Shown here one piece after another: positions 50,238 through 60,652 of a stretch of DNA of 64,000 bases. The translations under genes were made by a program, and so were the position numbers. The stretch comes from Mycolicibacter senuensis. Its GTDB lineage: Bacteria > Actinomycetota > Actinomycetes > Mycobacteriales > Mycobacteriaceae. The stretch covers positions 17,924-81,923 of the forward strand of contig NZ_LQPS01000029.1 in the NCBI RefSeq assembly GCF_002101885.1. Reading direction: 5' to 3'. Position 1 is the first letter of the stretch; the number at the start of each line of letters is the position of its first letter. A model generated the notes under the pieces. That model was not told the origin of the DNA. It saw only the letters and a list, made by a program, of their open reading frames with translations, and ran no database searches.

Positions 50238-52213
50238 TGCTGCTCGTCCTCACTTGATTCGGGGATCAGCCGGGCCAATACCTGGTCCACCGTCACCTGA
50301 TCGCCCACCGATACCAATACCTCCACCCGGCCGCTGATCGGCGCGGTCAAGGTGTGCTCCATCTTCATCGCCTCGACCACCACAACCGGATCGCCCTCGG
50401 CGACCGGCGTTTCGGACGCGACGTTCACCGCGATCACGCTGCCCGGCATCGGGCTGACGATCTCGGCGCTGCGCGGACCACCGCCGCGGTTCACCCGAAC
50501 CAGCTCGGCTTCACGCAGGTGCCAGGTGCCGCGCTCATCGGAGATCCACAGCTGCCCATCGTGCTCGGCGAACGTGTAACAGCGTCGCCGGCCCGCCAGT
50601 GTCACCGTCAGCCGGTCGCCCTCGACTTCGGCGCTGCCGCTGTGGATCTCGCCGTCACCGACCTGTACTCGCGCAGCCGTCGCAAGCCCCCACACCGACA
50701 CCGTCTCCGATCGCAGCGGTGTGCGCATCTCGGTGCGCACCGGTGCCGGCGCGCCGATGCGCCATCCGCTCGGGCTGCCCCACAACGATTTCCGACCGGA
50801 CAGCGCCCACTGGCGATACAGCCCGCCGGCGGCCAGCACGTCGTCAGGTGCGGGCACCGGCGCGAAGTCGGCCGACCTGGTGTCGAGCAGTTCGGTGTCG
50901 AGATCCCCGGCCACCACCCGATCATCGGCGAGCAGGAACCGCAGGAACTCGACGTTGGTCTGCACCCCCAGCACCGCGGTGTCGGCCAGCGCCGCGTCCA
51001 ACCGTGCCAGCGCCTGCGCCCGGTCGGCACCATGGGCGATCACCTTGGACAGCATCGGGTCGTAGTCGCTGCCCACCACGGTGCCGTCCTGCAGCGACGA
51101 GTCCACTCGCACTCCCAGACCGCTGGGTTCGTGCACCGCCAGCACCCGGCCGCCGGTGGGCAGGAAGCCCCGCCCAGGGTCTTCGGCGTACACCCGGGCC
51201 TCGATCGCGTGGCCGTCCAACGTGATCTCGTCTTGCGCGAACGGCAGTTTCTCGCCCGCCGCCACCCGCAGCTGCCACTCGACGAGGTCGAGGCCGGTGA
51301 CCGCTTCGGTGACCGGGTGCTCGACCTGCAGTCGGGTGTTCATCTCCATGAAGAAGAACTCGTCCGGGCGGTCCGCGGAGACGATGAACTCCACCGTGCC
51401 CGCGCCGACGTAGTCGACGCTGCGAGCGGTGTTGCACGCCGCCGTCCCGATCCGGTCCCGGGTCGCGGCGTCCAGCAGCGGTGACGGCGCCTCCTCGATC
51501 ACCTTCTGATGGCGTCGCTGCAGGCTGCATTCCCGTTCGCCGAGGTGTACGACGTTGCCCTGGGTGTCGGCGAGCACCTGAACCTCGATGTGGCGGGGCC
51601 GCAACACGAATCGCTCCAGGAACAGCGTGTCATCGCCGAATGCGGAAGCCGCCTCACGCCGGGCGGTGGCCAGCGAAGCCCGCAATCGCGCGGGGTCGTC
51701 GACCAGGTGCATGCCTTTGCCACCGCCGCCCGCCGACGGTTTGATCAACACCGGATAGCCGATCTCGGTGGCCGCCGCGGTCAGCTCGTCGTCGGTCAGG
51801 CGCGGCTTGGCGATCCCGGGGACCACCGGTACATCGAAGGCGGTGACGGCGTTCTTCGCGGAGATCTTGTCGCCCATAACCTCGATGGCGCGAGCCGGCG
51901 GTCCGATAAAGACCACCCCGGCCGCCTCGCAGGCGGCCGCGAATCCGGCGTTCTCGGAGAGGAACCCGTAGCCGGGGTGAATCGCCTCCGCACCGGTCTC
52001 GGCGGCGGCCTCGAGCACCTTCGAGATCGACAGGTAGCTGTCGGCCACCGGCGCGGGGCCGAGCCGCACCGCGGTGTCGGCTTCGCGCACATGCCGCGCT
52101 CCGGCGTCGGCGTCGCTGTAGACCGCCACCGAACGGATCCCCATCCGGCGCAGGGTGCGGATCACCCGCACCGCGATCTCACCGCGATTGGCTACCAAAA
52201 CGGTTTCAAACAT
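50234..52213 (-). CDS. accA1: Biotin carboxylase/biotin carrier subunit of methylcrotonyl-CoA carboxylase
   Basis: A 659-residue alpha subunit. The N-terminal biotin carboxylase has the ATP-grasp loop [38 protein letters not shown] and [13 protein letters not shown]. The C-terminal carrier domain has the biotinyl-lysine motif EAMKMEHTL. With AccD1 it carboxylates 3-methylcrotonyl-CoA in leucine breakdown. I start at [11 protein letters not shown] as in M. tuberculosis; a GTG two codons earlier directly abuts the accD1 stop. It matches Rv2501c. Confidence 0.94.
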   Translation of the reverse strand: MFETVLVANRGEIAVRVIRTLRRMGIRSVAVYSDADAGARHVREADTAVRLGPAPVADSYLSISKVLEAAAETGAEAIHPGYGFLSENAGFAAACEAAGVVFIGPPARAIEVMGDKISAKNAVTAFDVPVVPGIAKPRLTDDELTAAATEIGYPVLIKPSAGGGGKGMHLVDDPARLRASLATARREAASAFGDDTLFLERFVLRPRHIEVQVLADTQGNVVHLGERECSLQRRHQKVIEEAPSPLLDAATRDRIGTAACNTARSVDYVGAGTVEFIVSADRPDEFFFMEMNTRLQVEHPVTEAVTGLDLVEWQLRVAAGEKLPFAQDEITLDGHAIEARVYAEDPGRGFLPTGGRVLAVHEPSGLGVRVDSSLQDGTVVGSDYDPMLSKVIAHGADRAQALARLDAALADTAVLGVQTNVEFLRFLLADDRVVAGDLDTELLDTRSADFAPVPAPDDVLAAGGLYRQWALSGRKSLWGSPSGWRIGAPAPVRTEMRTPLRSETVSVWGLATAARVQVGDGEIHSGSAEVEGDRLTVTLAGRRRCYTFAEHDGQLWISDERGTWHLREAELVRVNRGGGPRSAEIVSPMPGSVIAVNVASETPVAEGDPVVVVEAMKMEHTLTAPISGRVEVLVSVGDQVTVDQVLARLIPESSEDEQQ

Positions 52214-52219
52214 TGCCAC

Positions 52220-53791
52220 TCACATCCGGAAAACGCCGTAGGAAACCGGGTCCAGCGGCGCGTTGGCGCAGACCGAGAGCGCCAGCCCCAGCACCGTTCT
52301 GGTGTCGGCCGGGTCGATGATCCCGTCGTCCCACAGCCGTGCGGTCGAATAGTAGGGATTGCCCTGCGCCTCGTATTGGTCACGAATCGGAGCCTTGAAC
52401 GCCTCCTCGTCCTCGGCCGACCACGGCTTGCCGGCGGCGTCGAGTTGATCACCGCGCACGGTGGCCAGCACCGACGCGGCCTGCTCGCCACCCATCACCG
52501 AAATCCGGGCGTTGGGCCACATCCACAGGAATCGAGGCGAATACGCCCGGCCGCACATGGAGTAGTTGCCCGCCCCGTAGGACCCGCCGATCACCACCGT
52601 CAGCTTGGGCACCCGCGCGCAGGCCACCGCGGTGACCATCTTGGCGCCGTGTTTGGCGATGCCGCCGGCCTCGTAGTCGCGGCCGACCATGAAGCCGGCG
52701 ATGTTCTGCAGGAAAACCAGGGGGATGGAGCGCTTGTCGCACAGTTCGATGAAATGCGCGCCCTTGAGCGCCGATTCGCCGAACAGCACCCCGTTGTTGG
52801 CGATGATCCCCACCGGGTGGCCGTGGATGCGCGCGAACGCGGTCACCAGCGTCTTGCCGTATTCGGCCTTGAACTCACTGAACTCGCTGCCGTCGACGAT
52901 GCGGGTGATGACCTGCCGCACGTCGTAGGGCACCCGCGGATCCGGCGGAACCACGTCGTAGAGCTCGGCGGGGTCATGCAAAGGTTCGATGGAACGTCGT
53001 ATCTCCCACGGTGTTTCAGACCTCGGACCGAAGGTCTCGGCGATCTGGCGGACGATGCGCAGGGCGTGTTCGTCGTCGTCGGCCAGGTAATCGGTGACCC
53101 CGGAAATCTTCGAATGCAGGTCCCCGCCACCGAGTTCTTCGGCGGTCACCACCTCGCCGGTGGCGGCCTTGACCAGCGGCGGGCCGCCCAGGAAGATCGT
53201 GCCCTGCTCGCGCACGATGACGGCCTCGTCGCTCATCGCGGGCACGTAGGCGCCGCCGGCGGTGCAGGAGCCGAGCACCGCGGCGATCTGCGGAATGCCC
53301 GCCGCGCTCATGGTCGCCTGGTTGTAGAAGATCCGGCCGAAGTGCTCGCGGTCGGGGAACACCTCGTCCTGGCGGGGCAGAAACGCTCCCCCGGAGTCCA
53401 CCAGATAGATGCAGGGCAGCCGGTTTCCCAGCGCAACCTCCTGGGCGCGCAGGTGCTTTTTGACGGTGACCGGGTAGTAGGTGCCGCCCTTGACGGTGGC
53501 GTCGTTGGCCACGATCACGCATTCGCGCTCCGCGACCCGCCCGATCCCGGTGATGATCCCCGCCCCGGGGCACTCGTCGTCGTACATGCCGTCGGCGGCC
53601 AGCGGCGCCAGCTCCAGAAACGGGCTGCCCGGGTCCAGCAACCGGTCGACCCGGTCGCGCGGCAGCAGCTTGCCCCGCGACACGTGGCGCTGCCGGGACT
53701 TCTCGCTGCCGCCGAGGGCTGCCGTCGCCAGCTTGGTGTTGAGTTCGGTGACCAGCCGCCGGTGTTCGTCGGCGAATGCCGGGGCCGTCAT
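52220..53791 (-). CDS. accD1: Carboxyltransferase subunit of methylcrotonyl-CoA carboxylase
   Basis: A 523-residue beta subunit with two crotonase-like carboxyltransferase domains: the N-terminal block [19 protein letters not shown] and [12 protein letters not shown] with the acyl-CoA pocket [16 protein letters not shown], and the C-terminal block [22 protein letters not shown]. These are the pattern of MCC beta rather than propionyl-CoA AccD. The ATG overlaps the scoB stop (ATGA) and six bases separate its stop from accA1. It matches Rv2502c. Confidence 0.94.
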   Translation of the reverse strand: MTAPAFADEHRRLVTELNTKLATAALGGSEKSRQRHVSRGKLLPRDRVDRLLDPGSPFLELAPLAADGMYDDECPGAGIITGIGRVAERECVIVANDATVKGGTYYPVTVKKHLRAQEVALGNRLPCIYLVDSGGAFLPRQDEVFPDREHFGRIFYNQATMSAAGIPQIAAVLGSCTAGGAYVPAMSDEAVIVREQGTIFLGGPPLVKAATGEVVTAEELGGGDLHSKISGVTDYLADDDEHALRIVRQIAETFGPRSETPWEIRRSIEPLHDPAELYDVVPPDPRVPYDVRQVITRIVDGSEFSEFKAEYGKTLVTAFARIHGHPVGIIANNGVLFGESALKGAHFIELCDKRSIPLVFLQNIAGFMVGRDYEAGGIAKHGAKMVTAVACARVPKLTVVIGGSYGAGNYSMCGRAYSPRFLWMWPNARISVMGGEQAASVLATVRGDQLDAAGKPWSAEDEEAFKAPIRDQYEAQGNPYYSTARLWDDGIIDPADTRTVLGLALSVCANAPLDPVSYGVFRM

Positions 53792-54429
53792 GACACCTTC
53801 GAAAGATTCAACGGCGCACCGGTTTTCGCGAGCACCTCATCGACGGCGACACCGGGCGCGGTCTCCACCAACTCCAGGCCCGCTTCGGTGACGTCGATGA
53901 CGGCCAAGTCGGTGATAATGCGGTCGACGCAGCGGGCGCCGGTGAGCGGCAACGTGCACTGCTCGACGATCTTGGCGCTGCCGTCCTTGGCGGCGTGTTC
54001 CATCATCACGATGACCCGGCGCGCCCCGTGCACCAGGTCCATCGCACCGCCCATGCCCTTGATCATCTTGCCGGGGATCATCCAGTTGGCCAGGTCGCCG
54101 ACCGCTGACACCTGCATGGCGCCGAGCACTGCCACGTCGAGGTGGCCACCACGGATCACCCCGAAGGACACCGACGACGAGAAGAACGACGCGCCCGAGA
54201 GGACGGTTACCGTTTCTTTGCCGGCGTTGATCAGGTCGGCGTCGAGGTCCTCGCGGCGCGGGTACGGCCCGACCCCGAGGATTCCGTTCTCCGAATGCAG
54301 CACGACACTGACACCGTCGGGGATGTGGTTGGGAATCAAGGTCGGCAACCCGATGCCCAGGTTGACGTATTGCCCGTCTTTCAACTCCGCGGCGACCCGT
54401 GCGGCAAGTTCGTCTCTGGACAGGCTCAT
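53788..54429 (-). CDS. scoB: 3-oxoacid CoA-transferase subunit B
   Basis: A 213-residue beta subunit of succinyl-CoA:3-ketoacid CoA-transferase. The catalytic glutamate is in [12 protein letters not shown] (SENG), after [25 protein letters not shown] and [19 protein letters not shown] are typical. With ScoA it activates acetoacetate, the product of leucine breakdown, to acetoacetyl-CoA. ATG overlaps the scoA stop by four bases. It matches Rv2503c. Confidence 0.94.
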   Translation of the reverse strand: MSLSRDELAARVAAELKDGQYVNLGIGLPTLIPNHIPDGVSVVLHSENGILGVGPYPRREDLDADLINAGKETVTVLSGASFFSSSVSFGVIRGGHLDVAVLGAMQVSAVGDLANWMIPGKMIKGMGGAMDLVHGARRVIVMMEHAAKDGSAKIVEQCTLPLTGARCVDRIITDLAVIDVTEAGLELVETAPGVAVDEVLAKTGAPLNLSKVS

Positions 54430-55181
54430 GACTCGCGCACCGTCTCCCGTTCGATTCGTTTCTCCGGATTCGGTACGTGCACCACCCGGTGCACGTGAAT
54501 ACCCGGGGTGTGCACCTCGGCGGGACAGATCTCGCCCGCCTCGACCAGGTGCTCGACCTGGGCGATGGTGATCCGGCCCGCTGCGGCGCAGTCCGGGTTG
54601 AAGTTGGCTGCGGCCTCCCGGTAGACGAGGTTTCCGTGCCGATCGCCCTTCCAGGCGTGCACCAACGCGAAATCGGTGCGGATCGCCCGCTCCAGCACGT
54701 AGGTGCGCCCGTCGAAGTCCCGGGTCTCCTTGCGCGGTGAGGCGACCGCCACTCCGCCGGCGCCGTCGTAGCGCCAAGGCAGGCCGCCGTCGGCAACCTG
54801 GGTGCCCACCCCGGTCGGTGTGTAGAACGCCGGGATTCCGGCGCCACCGGCGCGCAGCCGCTCAGCGAGGGTGCCCTGCGGGGTCAGCTCCACCTCGAGC
54901 TCTCCGGACAGGAACTGCCGGGCGAATTCCTTGTTCTCCCCCACATAGGAGCTCACGGTGCGTCGGATCCGCTTGTGCTCCAAGAGCACCCCCAGCCCGA
55001 TGCCGTCGACGCCGCAGTTGTTCGAGACGGTTTCCAGATCGGTGACACCGAGCTGTAAAACGGCGTTGATCAGCGCCTCCGGTATGCCGCAGAGTCCGAA
55101 CCCGCCCACCGCCAGTGACGCGCCGTCGGTCACGTCGGCCACGGCTGCTGCCGCCGTCGCCACGACCTTGTCTATCGCCAC
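54426..55181 (-). CDS. scoA: 3-oxoacid CoA-transferase subunit A
   Basis: A 251-residue alpha subunit with [34 protein letters not shown], and [16 protein letters not shown], the CoA-transferase family I pattern. A GAGGAGG ribosome binding site precedes the GTG start. It is the first gene of the long overlapping minus-strand run scoA-scoB-accD1-accA1-fadE19-maoC-citE. A perfect inverted repeat (55200-55217) 19 bases before the start is probably its operator. It matches Rv2504c. Confidence 0.94.
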   Translation of the reverse strand: MAIDKVVATAAAAVADVTDGASLAVGGFGLCGIPEALINAVLQLGVTDLETVSNNCGVDGIGLGVLLEHKRIRRTVSSYVGENKEFARQFLSGELEVELTPQGTLAERLRAGGAGIPAFYTPTGVGTQVADGGLPWRYDGAGGVAVASPRKETRDFDGRTYVLERAIRTDFALVHAWKGDRHGNLVYREAAANFNPDCAAAGRITIAQVEHLVEAGEICPAEVHTPGIHVHRVVHVPNPEKRIERETVRES

Positions 55182-55199
55182 TCGCGCCTCCTCATTTTC

Positions 55200-55217
55200 A
55201 GTTAATGTCGATTAACT
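55200..55217. promoter_or_regulatory. Predicted TetR (Rv2506-like) site before scoA
   Basis: AGTTAAT at 55200-55206 and ATTAACT at 55211-55217 form a perfect inverted repeat around GTCG. The same pattern, GTTA-[A/G]TG-N3-ATTAAC, recurs at 56950-56966 between fadD35 and the divergent TetR gene. The shared motif and gene content point to one local repressor controlling leucine degradation. Confidence 0.75.
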
Positions 55218-55250
55218 GACAGCAGAGAATACCATTCTCGCGCTGTCCTG

Positions 55251-56894
55251 TCAGCCGCCGCCCAGCTGCTCGACCGCCCATCGACGCACCTCGTCCTTAC
55301 GGACCTTGCCGGTGACCGTCATCGGGAACTCCCCGACCACGCGCAGGTACCGCGGCACCTTGAAGTGCGCCAGTCGGCCGGTGCAGAACTCGCGCAGTCG
55401 CTCAATGGTCAGCGGCCCCGCCCCATCGCGCAGCATGACCACCGCCATCAGTTCCTCACCGTAGATTTCGTCGGGCACACCGATGACCTGGGCGTCGAGG
55501 ATGTCGGGGTGAGTGTGCAGAAACTCCTCGATCTCCCGCGGGTAGATGTTCTCCCCGCCGCGGATCACCATGTCCTTGATTCGCCCGGTGATCCGGACGT
55601 AGCCGTCGTCGTCCATGACGGCCAGATCGCCGCTGTGCATCCAGCCTTCGGCATCGATGGCCGCCTCGGTCTTGACCGGGTCGTTCCAGTAACCGGTCAT
55701 CACCGAATAGCCGCGGGTGCACAGTTCACCGACCTGTCCTCGCGGCACCGTGTCGCCGGTGGGGGGGTCGATCAGCTTGATCTCCAGGTGCGGTCCCACG
55801 CGTCCGACGGTCTCCACCCGCTGGGTCAGCGAGTCCCCGACGCGGGTTTGAGTCGACACCGGCGACGTCTCGGTCATGCCGTAGCAGATCGCGACCTCGG
55901 TCATATGCATGTCGTCGATCACCCGTCGCATCACCTTCGCCGGGCACGGTGAGCCCGCCATGATCCCGGTGCGCAGACTGGCGAGGTCGTGGTCGGCGAA
56001 GCCGGGCAGTTCGAGTTGGGCGATGAACATGGTGGGCACCCCGTAGAGGCTGGTGCAGGCCTCATCCTGCACGGCCCCCAGCGTGGCCGCGGGATCGAAG
56101 CCGGGCGCCGGGATGACGATGGCCGCACCGTGACTGGCGGCCGCCAGGTTGCCCATCACCATCCCGAAGCAGTGATAAAAGGGGACGGGCACACAGATCC
56201 GGTCCAGCTGCGTATAGCCCAGCAACTCCCCGACCAGGTAGCCGTTGTTGAGAATGTTGTGGTGACTGAGCGTCGCACCCTTGGGGTAACCGGTTGTGCC
56301 CGAGGTGTATTGGATATTGATCGGATCTGTGGCCCGCAGCGCTCCGGCGGCGTGCGCCAGTGCCATCGTGTCGATGGGTGTGTCGGCCAGCTCACGCCAA
56401 CGCGCGCTGTCGATGAACACCGCCTCACGCAGGTCCGGGCATTCTGGCGCCACCTCGCGCAGCAGCGCGACGTAGTCGGAGTTCTTGAACCGCGGAGCAG
56501 AGATGACCATCGTGACCCCGGACTGCTTGAGCGCGTAAGCCAGTTCATGGGAGCGGTAGGCGGGGTTGATGGTTACCAGGAGCGCGCCGATCTCGGCGGT
56601 GGCATATTGGGTCAGCACCCACTCGGCGCAGTTGGGAGCCCAGATGCCGACCCGGTCACCGGCGGTGATACCCGCCTGCAGCAGACCGGTGGCGAGCCGG
56701 CGCACATCGCTACACAGCTCCGCATAGTTCCATCGCCGTCGGGTCGGAAGGTCCACCAGCGCATCGTGATCCGGGTGCGTGCCCGCGGTTGCCGCGAGAC
56801 AGGCTCCGATGGTCGTCTCCAGCAAGGCCGGCCGGGTCTCGCCGCGAGCATAGGACGCACCGCCGCGCGCCGCGGGCCGTCCCGCCGTTGCCAT
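55251..56894 (-). CDS. fadD35: Acyl-CoA synthetase FadD35
   Basis: A 547-residue AMP-forming ligase. The P-loop is [14 protein letters not shown], with YGMTETSPV, the hinge region [30 protein letters not shown] and the C-terminal catalytic lysine in [11 protein letters not shown]. It activates a short or medium carboxylic acid, perhaps a branched one in view of the cluster; the substrate is unproved. GGAGG lies four bases before the ATG. It ends 70 bases before scoA on the same strand and is divergent from the TetR gene. It matches Rv2505c. Confidence 0.92.
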   Translation of the reverse strand: MATAGRPAARGGASYARGETRPALLETTIGACLAATAGTHPDHDALVDLPTRRRWNYAELCSDVRRLATGLLQAGITAGDRVGIWAPNCAEWVLTQYATAEIGALLVTINPAYRSHELAYALKQSGVTMVISAPRFKNSDYVALLREVAPECPDLREAVFIDSARWRELADTPIDTMALAHAAGALRATDPINIQYTSGTTGYPKGATLSHHNILNNGYLVGELLGYTQLDRICVPVPFYHCFGMVMGNLAAASHGAAIVIPAPGFDPAATLGAVQDEACTSLYGVPTMFIAQLELPGFADHDLASLRTGIMAGSPCPAKVMRRVIDDMHMTEVAICYGMTETSPVSTQTRVGDSLTQRVETVGRVGPHLEIKLIDPPTGDTVPRGQVGELCTRGYSVMTGYWNDPVKTEAAIDAEGWMHSGDLAVMDDDGYVRITGRIKDMVIRGGENIYPREIEEFLHTHPDILDAQVIGVPDEIYGEELMAVVMLRDGAGPLTIERLREFCTGRLAHFKVPRYLRVVGEFPMTVTGKVRKDEVRRWAVEQLGGG

Positions 56895-56949
56895 CAGGCC
56901 TCCACCGGTGCCGCCCGGAGCCGGATCGGCCCCGAGGGATGGGTGCTAC

Positions 56950-56966
56950 GTTAGTGACCATTAACT
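56950..56966. promoter_or_regulatory. Predicted TetR (Rv2506-like) site between fadD35 and tetR
   Basis: GTTAGTG and ATTAACT flank ACC, a near-perfect dyad matching the scoA-upstream site at 13 of 17 positions or better. It lies 55 bases from the fadD35 start and 27 from the tetR start, suited to control both divergent genes and so to autoregulation. Confidence 0.7.
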
Positions 56967-56993
56967 CAGCTGTCCACGACGAGCGGAGCCGAG

Positions 56994-57635
56994 ATGGCAG
57001 CATCCGCCCCGGCGGGAAACGACGAGCCGGCCAACCGGCGCAGTCGGCTGAAATCCGATCGGCGTAGCCAGTTGCTGGCGGCCGCCGAGCGCCTCTTCGC
57101 CCAGCGAGGCTTCCTCGCCGTGCGCCTGGAGGACATCGGCGCGGCCGCCGGCGTCAGCGGCCCGGCGATCTATCGGCACTTCCCCAACAAGGAAGCCCTG
57201 TTGGTCGAACTGCTGGTCGGCATCAGCACCCGGTTGCTCGCCGGGGCGCGCACCGTTGAATCCGGCGGCCGGAGCCCGGACCAGGTGCTGGACGGCCTGA
57301 TCGAGTTTCATCTCGATTTCGCGCTCGGAGAGCCGGATCTGATCCGGATTCAGGACCGCGACCTGGCTCATCTGCCGGCCGGCGCGCAGCGCCAGGTACG
57401 CAGCGCCCAGCGGCAGTACGTCGAGATCTGGGTGGGGGTGCTGTGCGCCCGGTACGCCGGACTGGCCGAACCCGACGCCCGGTTGATGGCCCACGCGGTG
57501 TTCGGGCTGCTGAACTCGACCCCCTACAGCGTCAAGCCGGCCGGCGCGAAGTCGGCCGCGCCGGAGCGCTCCCGAGCGGTGTTGCGGGCGATGACCATCG
57601 GCGCGCTGGGTGCCGCCGGAATTTCCATGGGCTGA
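56994..57635 (+). CDS. TetR-family regulator of the leucine-degradation cluster (Rv2506)
   Basis: A 213-residue TetR protein. A basic arm (NRRSRLKSDRR) precedes the helix-turn-helix LEDIGAAAGVSGPAIYRHFPNKE; the ligand domain follows. It is divergent from fadD35, with a dyad between them repeated before scoA, so it probably represses fadD35, scoA-citE and itself. The inducer may be an acyl-CoA of the pathway, as in LiuR/KstR-type control; this is inference. It matches Rv2506. Confidence 0.9.
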   Translation: MAASAPAGNDEPANRRSRLKSDRRSQLLAAAERLFAQRGFLAVRLEDIGAAAGVSGPAIYRHFPNKEALLVELLVGISTRLLAGARTVESGGRSPDQVLDGLIEFHLDFALGEPDLIRIQDRDLAHLPAGAQRQVRSAQRQYVEIWVGVLCARYAGLAEPDARLMAHAVFGLLNSTPYSVKPAGAKSAAPERSRAVLRAMTIGALGAAGISMG

Positions 57636-57696
57636 CCTGACCGACGACACAGTCGTGGCGGTCCGGCGCAGGTACCCTGCAATCCATGAGGTGGGT

Positions 57697-58485
57697 ATGA
57701 CCGATCCCTATCGACCGGAAGATTCCGATCGACCCTGGCAACGCAGCGGGACGACCGAGCCGTCGACCTTCGGCTATCCGCCACACGTCGATCCGGCCTA
57801 CGCGGGCCAGATTCCGTCATACCCGGCCGGCTATCCGCCACAGGCCGCCGACCCGACCGCCCAACTGCCGCGGCAACACTGGGAACCGGCGTCGCCGGGC
57901 GGCAGCGCGGGCGGCGGACCGGGGGGCGGCGCCCCGCCGGGCGGCGAGGGCGGCCCGCCGGAACCGCCGCGGTTCCCGAACTGGCTGTGGCTGGTGGCCG
58001 GTGCCGCGGTGCTGTTGGTGGTCGGCATGGTGATCGCACTGGTGATCGCCAACGGCTCGGGGCGCAATTCGGCGACGGTCACACCGGTTTCGCCGTTGCC
58101 GACGGCTCCGAGCACGCCGATTCCCAAGCGCACCCCGACTACCACGCCGCCACCGCGGTCTTCGACGCCCAGCACCACCCCGAGCACACCGCCCCCAACC
58201 ACGTCGACCACCGCCGGGGTTCCCGAGACGATCGTCTATAGCGTCACCGGGACCGGCCGGGCGCTCAGCATCGCCTACATCGACACCGGCGGGGTGCTGC
58301 AGACCGAGTTCAACGTGACGCTGCCGTGGAGCAAGCAGGTCACGCTCACGCCGCCGGCAACGACCGCGGCGGCGGTCACGGTGGTCAACTTCGGCGAACA
58401 GGTCACCTGCTCGGTCTCGGTGGACGGCACCCAGGTGCGCCAGCGCACCGGCTCGATCCTCACGGTATGCGCGGCAGCGGGTTGA
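57697..58485 (+). CDS. Proline-rich membrane protein with MmpS-like domain (Rv2507)
   Basis: A 262-residue protein: a cytosolic Pro/Gly-rich N-terminus (about 1-105), one membrane span (about 107-128, WLWLVAGAAVLLVVGMVIALVI), a Thr/Pro-rich linker, and a C-terminal domain (about 175-262) whose IVYSVTGTGRALSIAYID, LPWSKQVTL and VTCSVSVDG resemble MmpS accessory proteins. It probably faces the periplasm; no mmpL gene is adjacent. GAGGTGGGT precedes the ATG. It matches Rv2507. The MmpS likeness is by eye. Confidence 0.85.
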   Translation: MTDPYRPEDSDRPWQRSGTTEPSTFGYPPHVDPAYAGQIPSYPAGYPPQAADPTAQLPRQHWEPASPGGSAGGGPGGGAPPGGEGGPPEPPRFPNWLWLVAGAAVLLVVGMVIALVIANGSGRNSATVTPVSPLPTAPSTPIPKRTPTTTPPPRSSTPSTTPSTPPPTTSTTAGVPETIVYSVTGTGRALSIAYIDTGGVLQTEFNVTLPWSKQVTLTPPATTAAAVTVVNFGEQVTCSVSVDGTQVRQRTGSILTVCAAAG

Positions 58486-58489
58486 GCGG

Positions 58490-59806
58490 TCAGGCCGCTC
58501 GCCGCGGCGCACGCACTCCCAGCATCGCCAGCAATCCGAGCACCAGCACGGTGCACAGCCCGCCCATGCCGGCCCGGTCGCTGTGGAACACGTCGACGAA
58601 GACCGAGAACAGCCACGGCGCCAGGAACGACACGGCGCGACCGGTCATCGTGTAGAGCCCGAACGCCACCCCTTCGAACCCCTCCCGGCCTTCCTGCGCC
58701 ATCCGCAGCAACAGCGTGCGCGCCGAGGACTGGGTCGGCCCGATGAACAGGCAGAGCAGCAGGCCGCAGGCCCAGAACGCCGCCGGGCCCGACAGTGCCA
58801 TCAGCATGGTCCCGGCGGCGACCATGGCCGCCAGCGACCCGACGATCACCGTCTTGGAGCCGATCCGGTCGTCGAGCAGGCCGCCGGCGACCGCGCCGAC
58901 CGCGGCCACCACGCTGGCGGCCACCCCGAAGATCAGCACATCGCCGGTTGAGATCCCGTAGACGTTGACGCCGAGCACCGCACCGAAGGCGAACACCCCG
59001 GCCAGCCCGTCACGGAAGATCGCGCTGGCCACCAGGTAGAAAACCAGGTTGCGGTCGCGGCGCCATTCGCCGGTGATGTCGCGCCACAGCTGGCGGTAGC
59101 CACCGAACAGGCCGAGCCGAGGCGGCGGTGCTTCATCGGCACCGGCAAACCGGTGGGCGCTGAGCAGCAGCGGCAACGCGAAGACAGCCAGCCACCCGGC
59201 GGCCAGCAGCATCGCCGACCGCACGTTCTGTCCGTCCTCGACGGGCACGCCGAGCAAGCCGCGTTCCGGGCCGCTGCCGGAGATGAAGCCCACGTAGACC
59301 ACCAGCAGCAACACCACGCTGCCGGCATAGCCTGCCGCCCAACCGAATCCGGAGATCCGCCCGGAGTTCTGCGGCGTCGATACCTGGCGAAGCATGGCGT
59401 TGTAGGGAACGCCGGCCAGCTCACCGCAGGCGGCGGTCACCGCCAGCAGCACCAGCCCCGGCGCCAGGTAGGCGGGCTCATCGCGGATCAGGCTCATCGC
59501 CGCGATCAGCACCGCCGCGGCACCGGTCAGCACCGCCAGCGTCACCCGGCGGCGATGCGGCGTCGCCACCCACACTCCGATCAGAGGCGCCACCACGGCC
59601 ACGGTCACCCCGGAGATCGCCAGCGTGCGGCCCAGCCAGCTGGCCGGCGACACGGGGCCGGGCAGGTCCGCGCCGACGCTGCTGGTCAGATATACCGAGA
59701 ACACGAACGTCACCACGATCGCGCCCACGGCCGCCGACCCGGTGTCCCACAGCGCCCATGCCACGATCCGCGACCGCCCGGACCTGACCGCCCCCGTGGC
59801 ATTCAT
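58490..59806 (-). CDS. MFS transporter (Rv2508c)
   Basis: A 438-residue integral membrane protein with about 12 spans, Ala/Leu-rich, beginning RSRIVAWALWDTGSAAVGAIVV. Such UMF1-like permeases, with WDxG near span 1, are mostly of unknown substrate. I start at the ATG giving MNATGAVRSG; a GTG three codons earlier is possible. It converges on the Rv2507-like gene and is divergent from cmrA with a 23-base gap, so the promoters must overlap. Confidence 0.85.
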   Translation of the reverse strand: MNATGAVRSGRSRIVAWALWDTGSAAVGAIVVTFVFSVYLTSSVGADLPGPVSPASWLGRTLAISGVTVAVVAPLIGVWVATPHRRRVTLAVLTGAAAVLIAAMSLIRDEPAYLAPGLVLLAVTAACGELAGVPYNAMLRQVSTPQNSGRISGFGWAAGYAGSVVLLLVVYVGFISGSGPERGLLGVPVEDGQNVRSAMLLAAGWLAVFALPLLLSAHRFAGADEAPPPRLGLFGGYRQLWRDITGEWRRDRNLVFYLVASAIFRDGLAGVFAFGAVLGVNVYGISTGDVLIFGVAASVVAAVGAVAGGLLDDRIGSKTVIVGSLAAMVAAGTMLMALSGPAAFWACGLLLCLFIGPTQSSARTLLLRMAQEGREGFEGVAFGLYTMTGRAVSFLAPWLFSVFVDVFHSDRAGMGGLCTVLVLGLLAMLGVRAPRRAA

Positions 59807-59829
59807 GCCTGGCACTCTACGATTGCCCC

Positions 59830-60636
59830 ATGCCAGTGCCTGCTCCCAACCCGGATGCCCGCGCCGTCGTCACCGGAGCATCCCAGGGCATCGGCGAGGC
59901 GCTGGCCACCGAGCTGGCCGCCCGGGGCCACTCACTGATCATCACCGCGCGCCGAGAAGAGGTGCTCGATGCCGTGGCGGCCCGGCTGCGCGACACCTAC
60001 CGGGTCACCGTGGAGGTCCGGGCGGTCGACCTGGCCGATCCGCCGGCCCGCGACCAGTTCTGCGCCGAACTGGCCGAGCGGGAGGTCTCGGTGTTGTGCG
60101 CCAACGCCGGCACGGCGACGTTCGGGCCGATCGCCGACCTGGACCCGGCCGCGGAGAAGGCCCAGGTGCAGCTCAACGCGATCGCGGTGCACGATCTGGT
60201 GTTGGCGGTGCTGCCGGGCATGCTGGCACGCCGCGCCGGGGGCATCCTGATCTCGGGTTCGGCGGCCGGCAACTCGCCGATCCCCAACAACGCCACCTAC
60301 GCCGCGACCAAGGCCTTCGCCAACACCTTCAGCGAGTCGCTGCGCGGCGAACTGCTCAAATCCGGGGTGCACGTGACACTGCTGGCGCCGGGGCCGGTGC
60401 GTGCCGAGATGCCCGACGCCGCCGATGCCTCGCTGGTCGACAAGCTGATCCCGGATTTTCTGTGGATCTCCACCCAGCACACCGCCAAGCTGTCGCTGGA
60501 TGCGTTGGCGCGCAACAGGATGCGTGTCGTGCCCGGGATAACGTCGAAAGCCATGTCGCTGGCCAGCGGGTACGTTCCCCGCGCGATCGTGACGCCGATC
60601 GTGGGCGCGGTCTACAAGAAACTCGGCGGGGGCTAG
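59830..60636 (+). CDS. cmrA: Mycolate reductase CmrA (short-chain dehydrogenase)
   Basis: A 268-residue NADPH-dependent SDR. The nucleotide loop is TGASQGIG (15-22), and the catalytic pair is Tyr157 and Lys161 (TYAATKAF), with CANAGTATFG as the NAG motif. The M. tuberculosis homologue Rv2509 reduces the 3-oxo group of newly condensed mycolates, a step needed for mature mycolic acids. The C-terminus carries a mildly hydrophobic segment. Context and length agree with Rv2509. Confidence 0.9.
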   Translation: MPVPAPNPDARAVVTGASQGIGEALATELAARGHSLIITARREEVLDAVAARLRDTYRVTVEVRAVDLADPPARDQFCAELAEREVSVLCANAGTATFGPIADLDPAAEKAQVQLNAIAVHDLVLAVLPGMLARRAGGILISGSAAGNSPIPNNATYAATKAFANTFSESLRGELLKSGVHVTLLAPGPVRAEMPDAADASLVDKLIPDFLWISTQHTAKLSLDALARNRMRVVPGITSKAMSLASGYVPRAIVTPIVGAVYKKLGGG

Positions 60637-60652
60637 CGGGCCGCCGCCCAGA

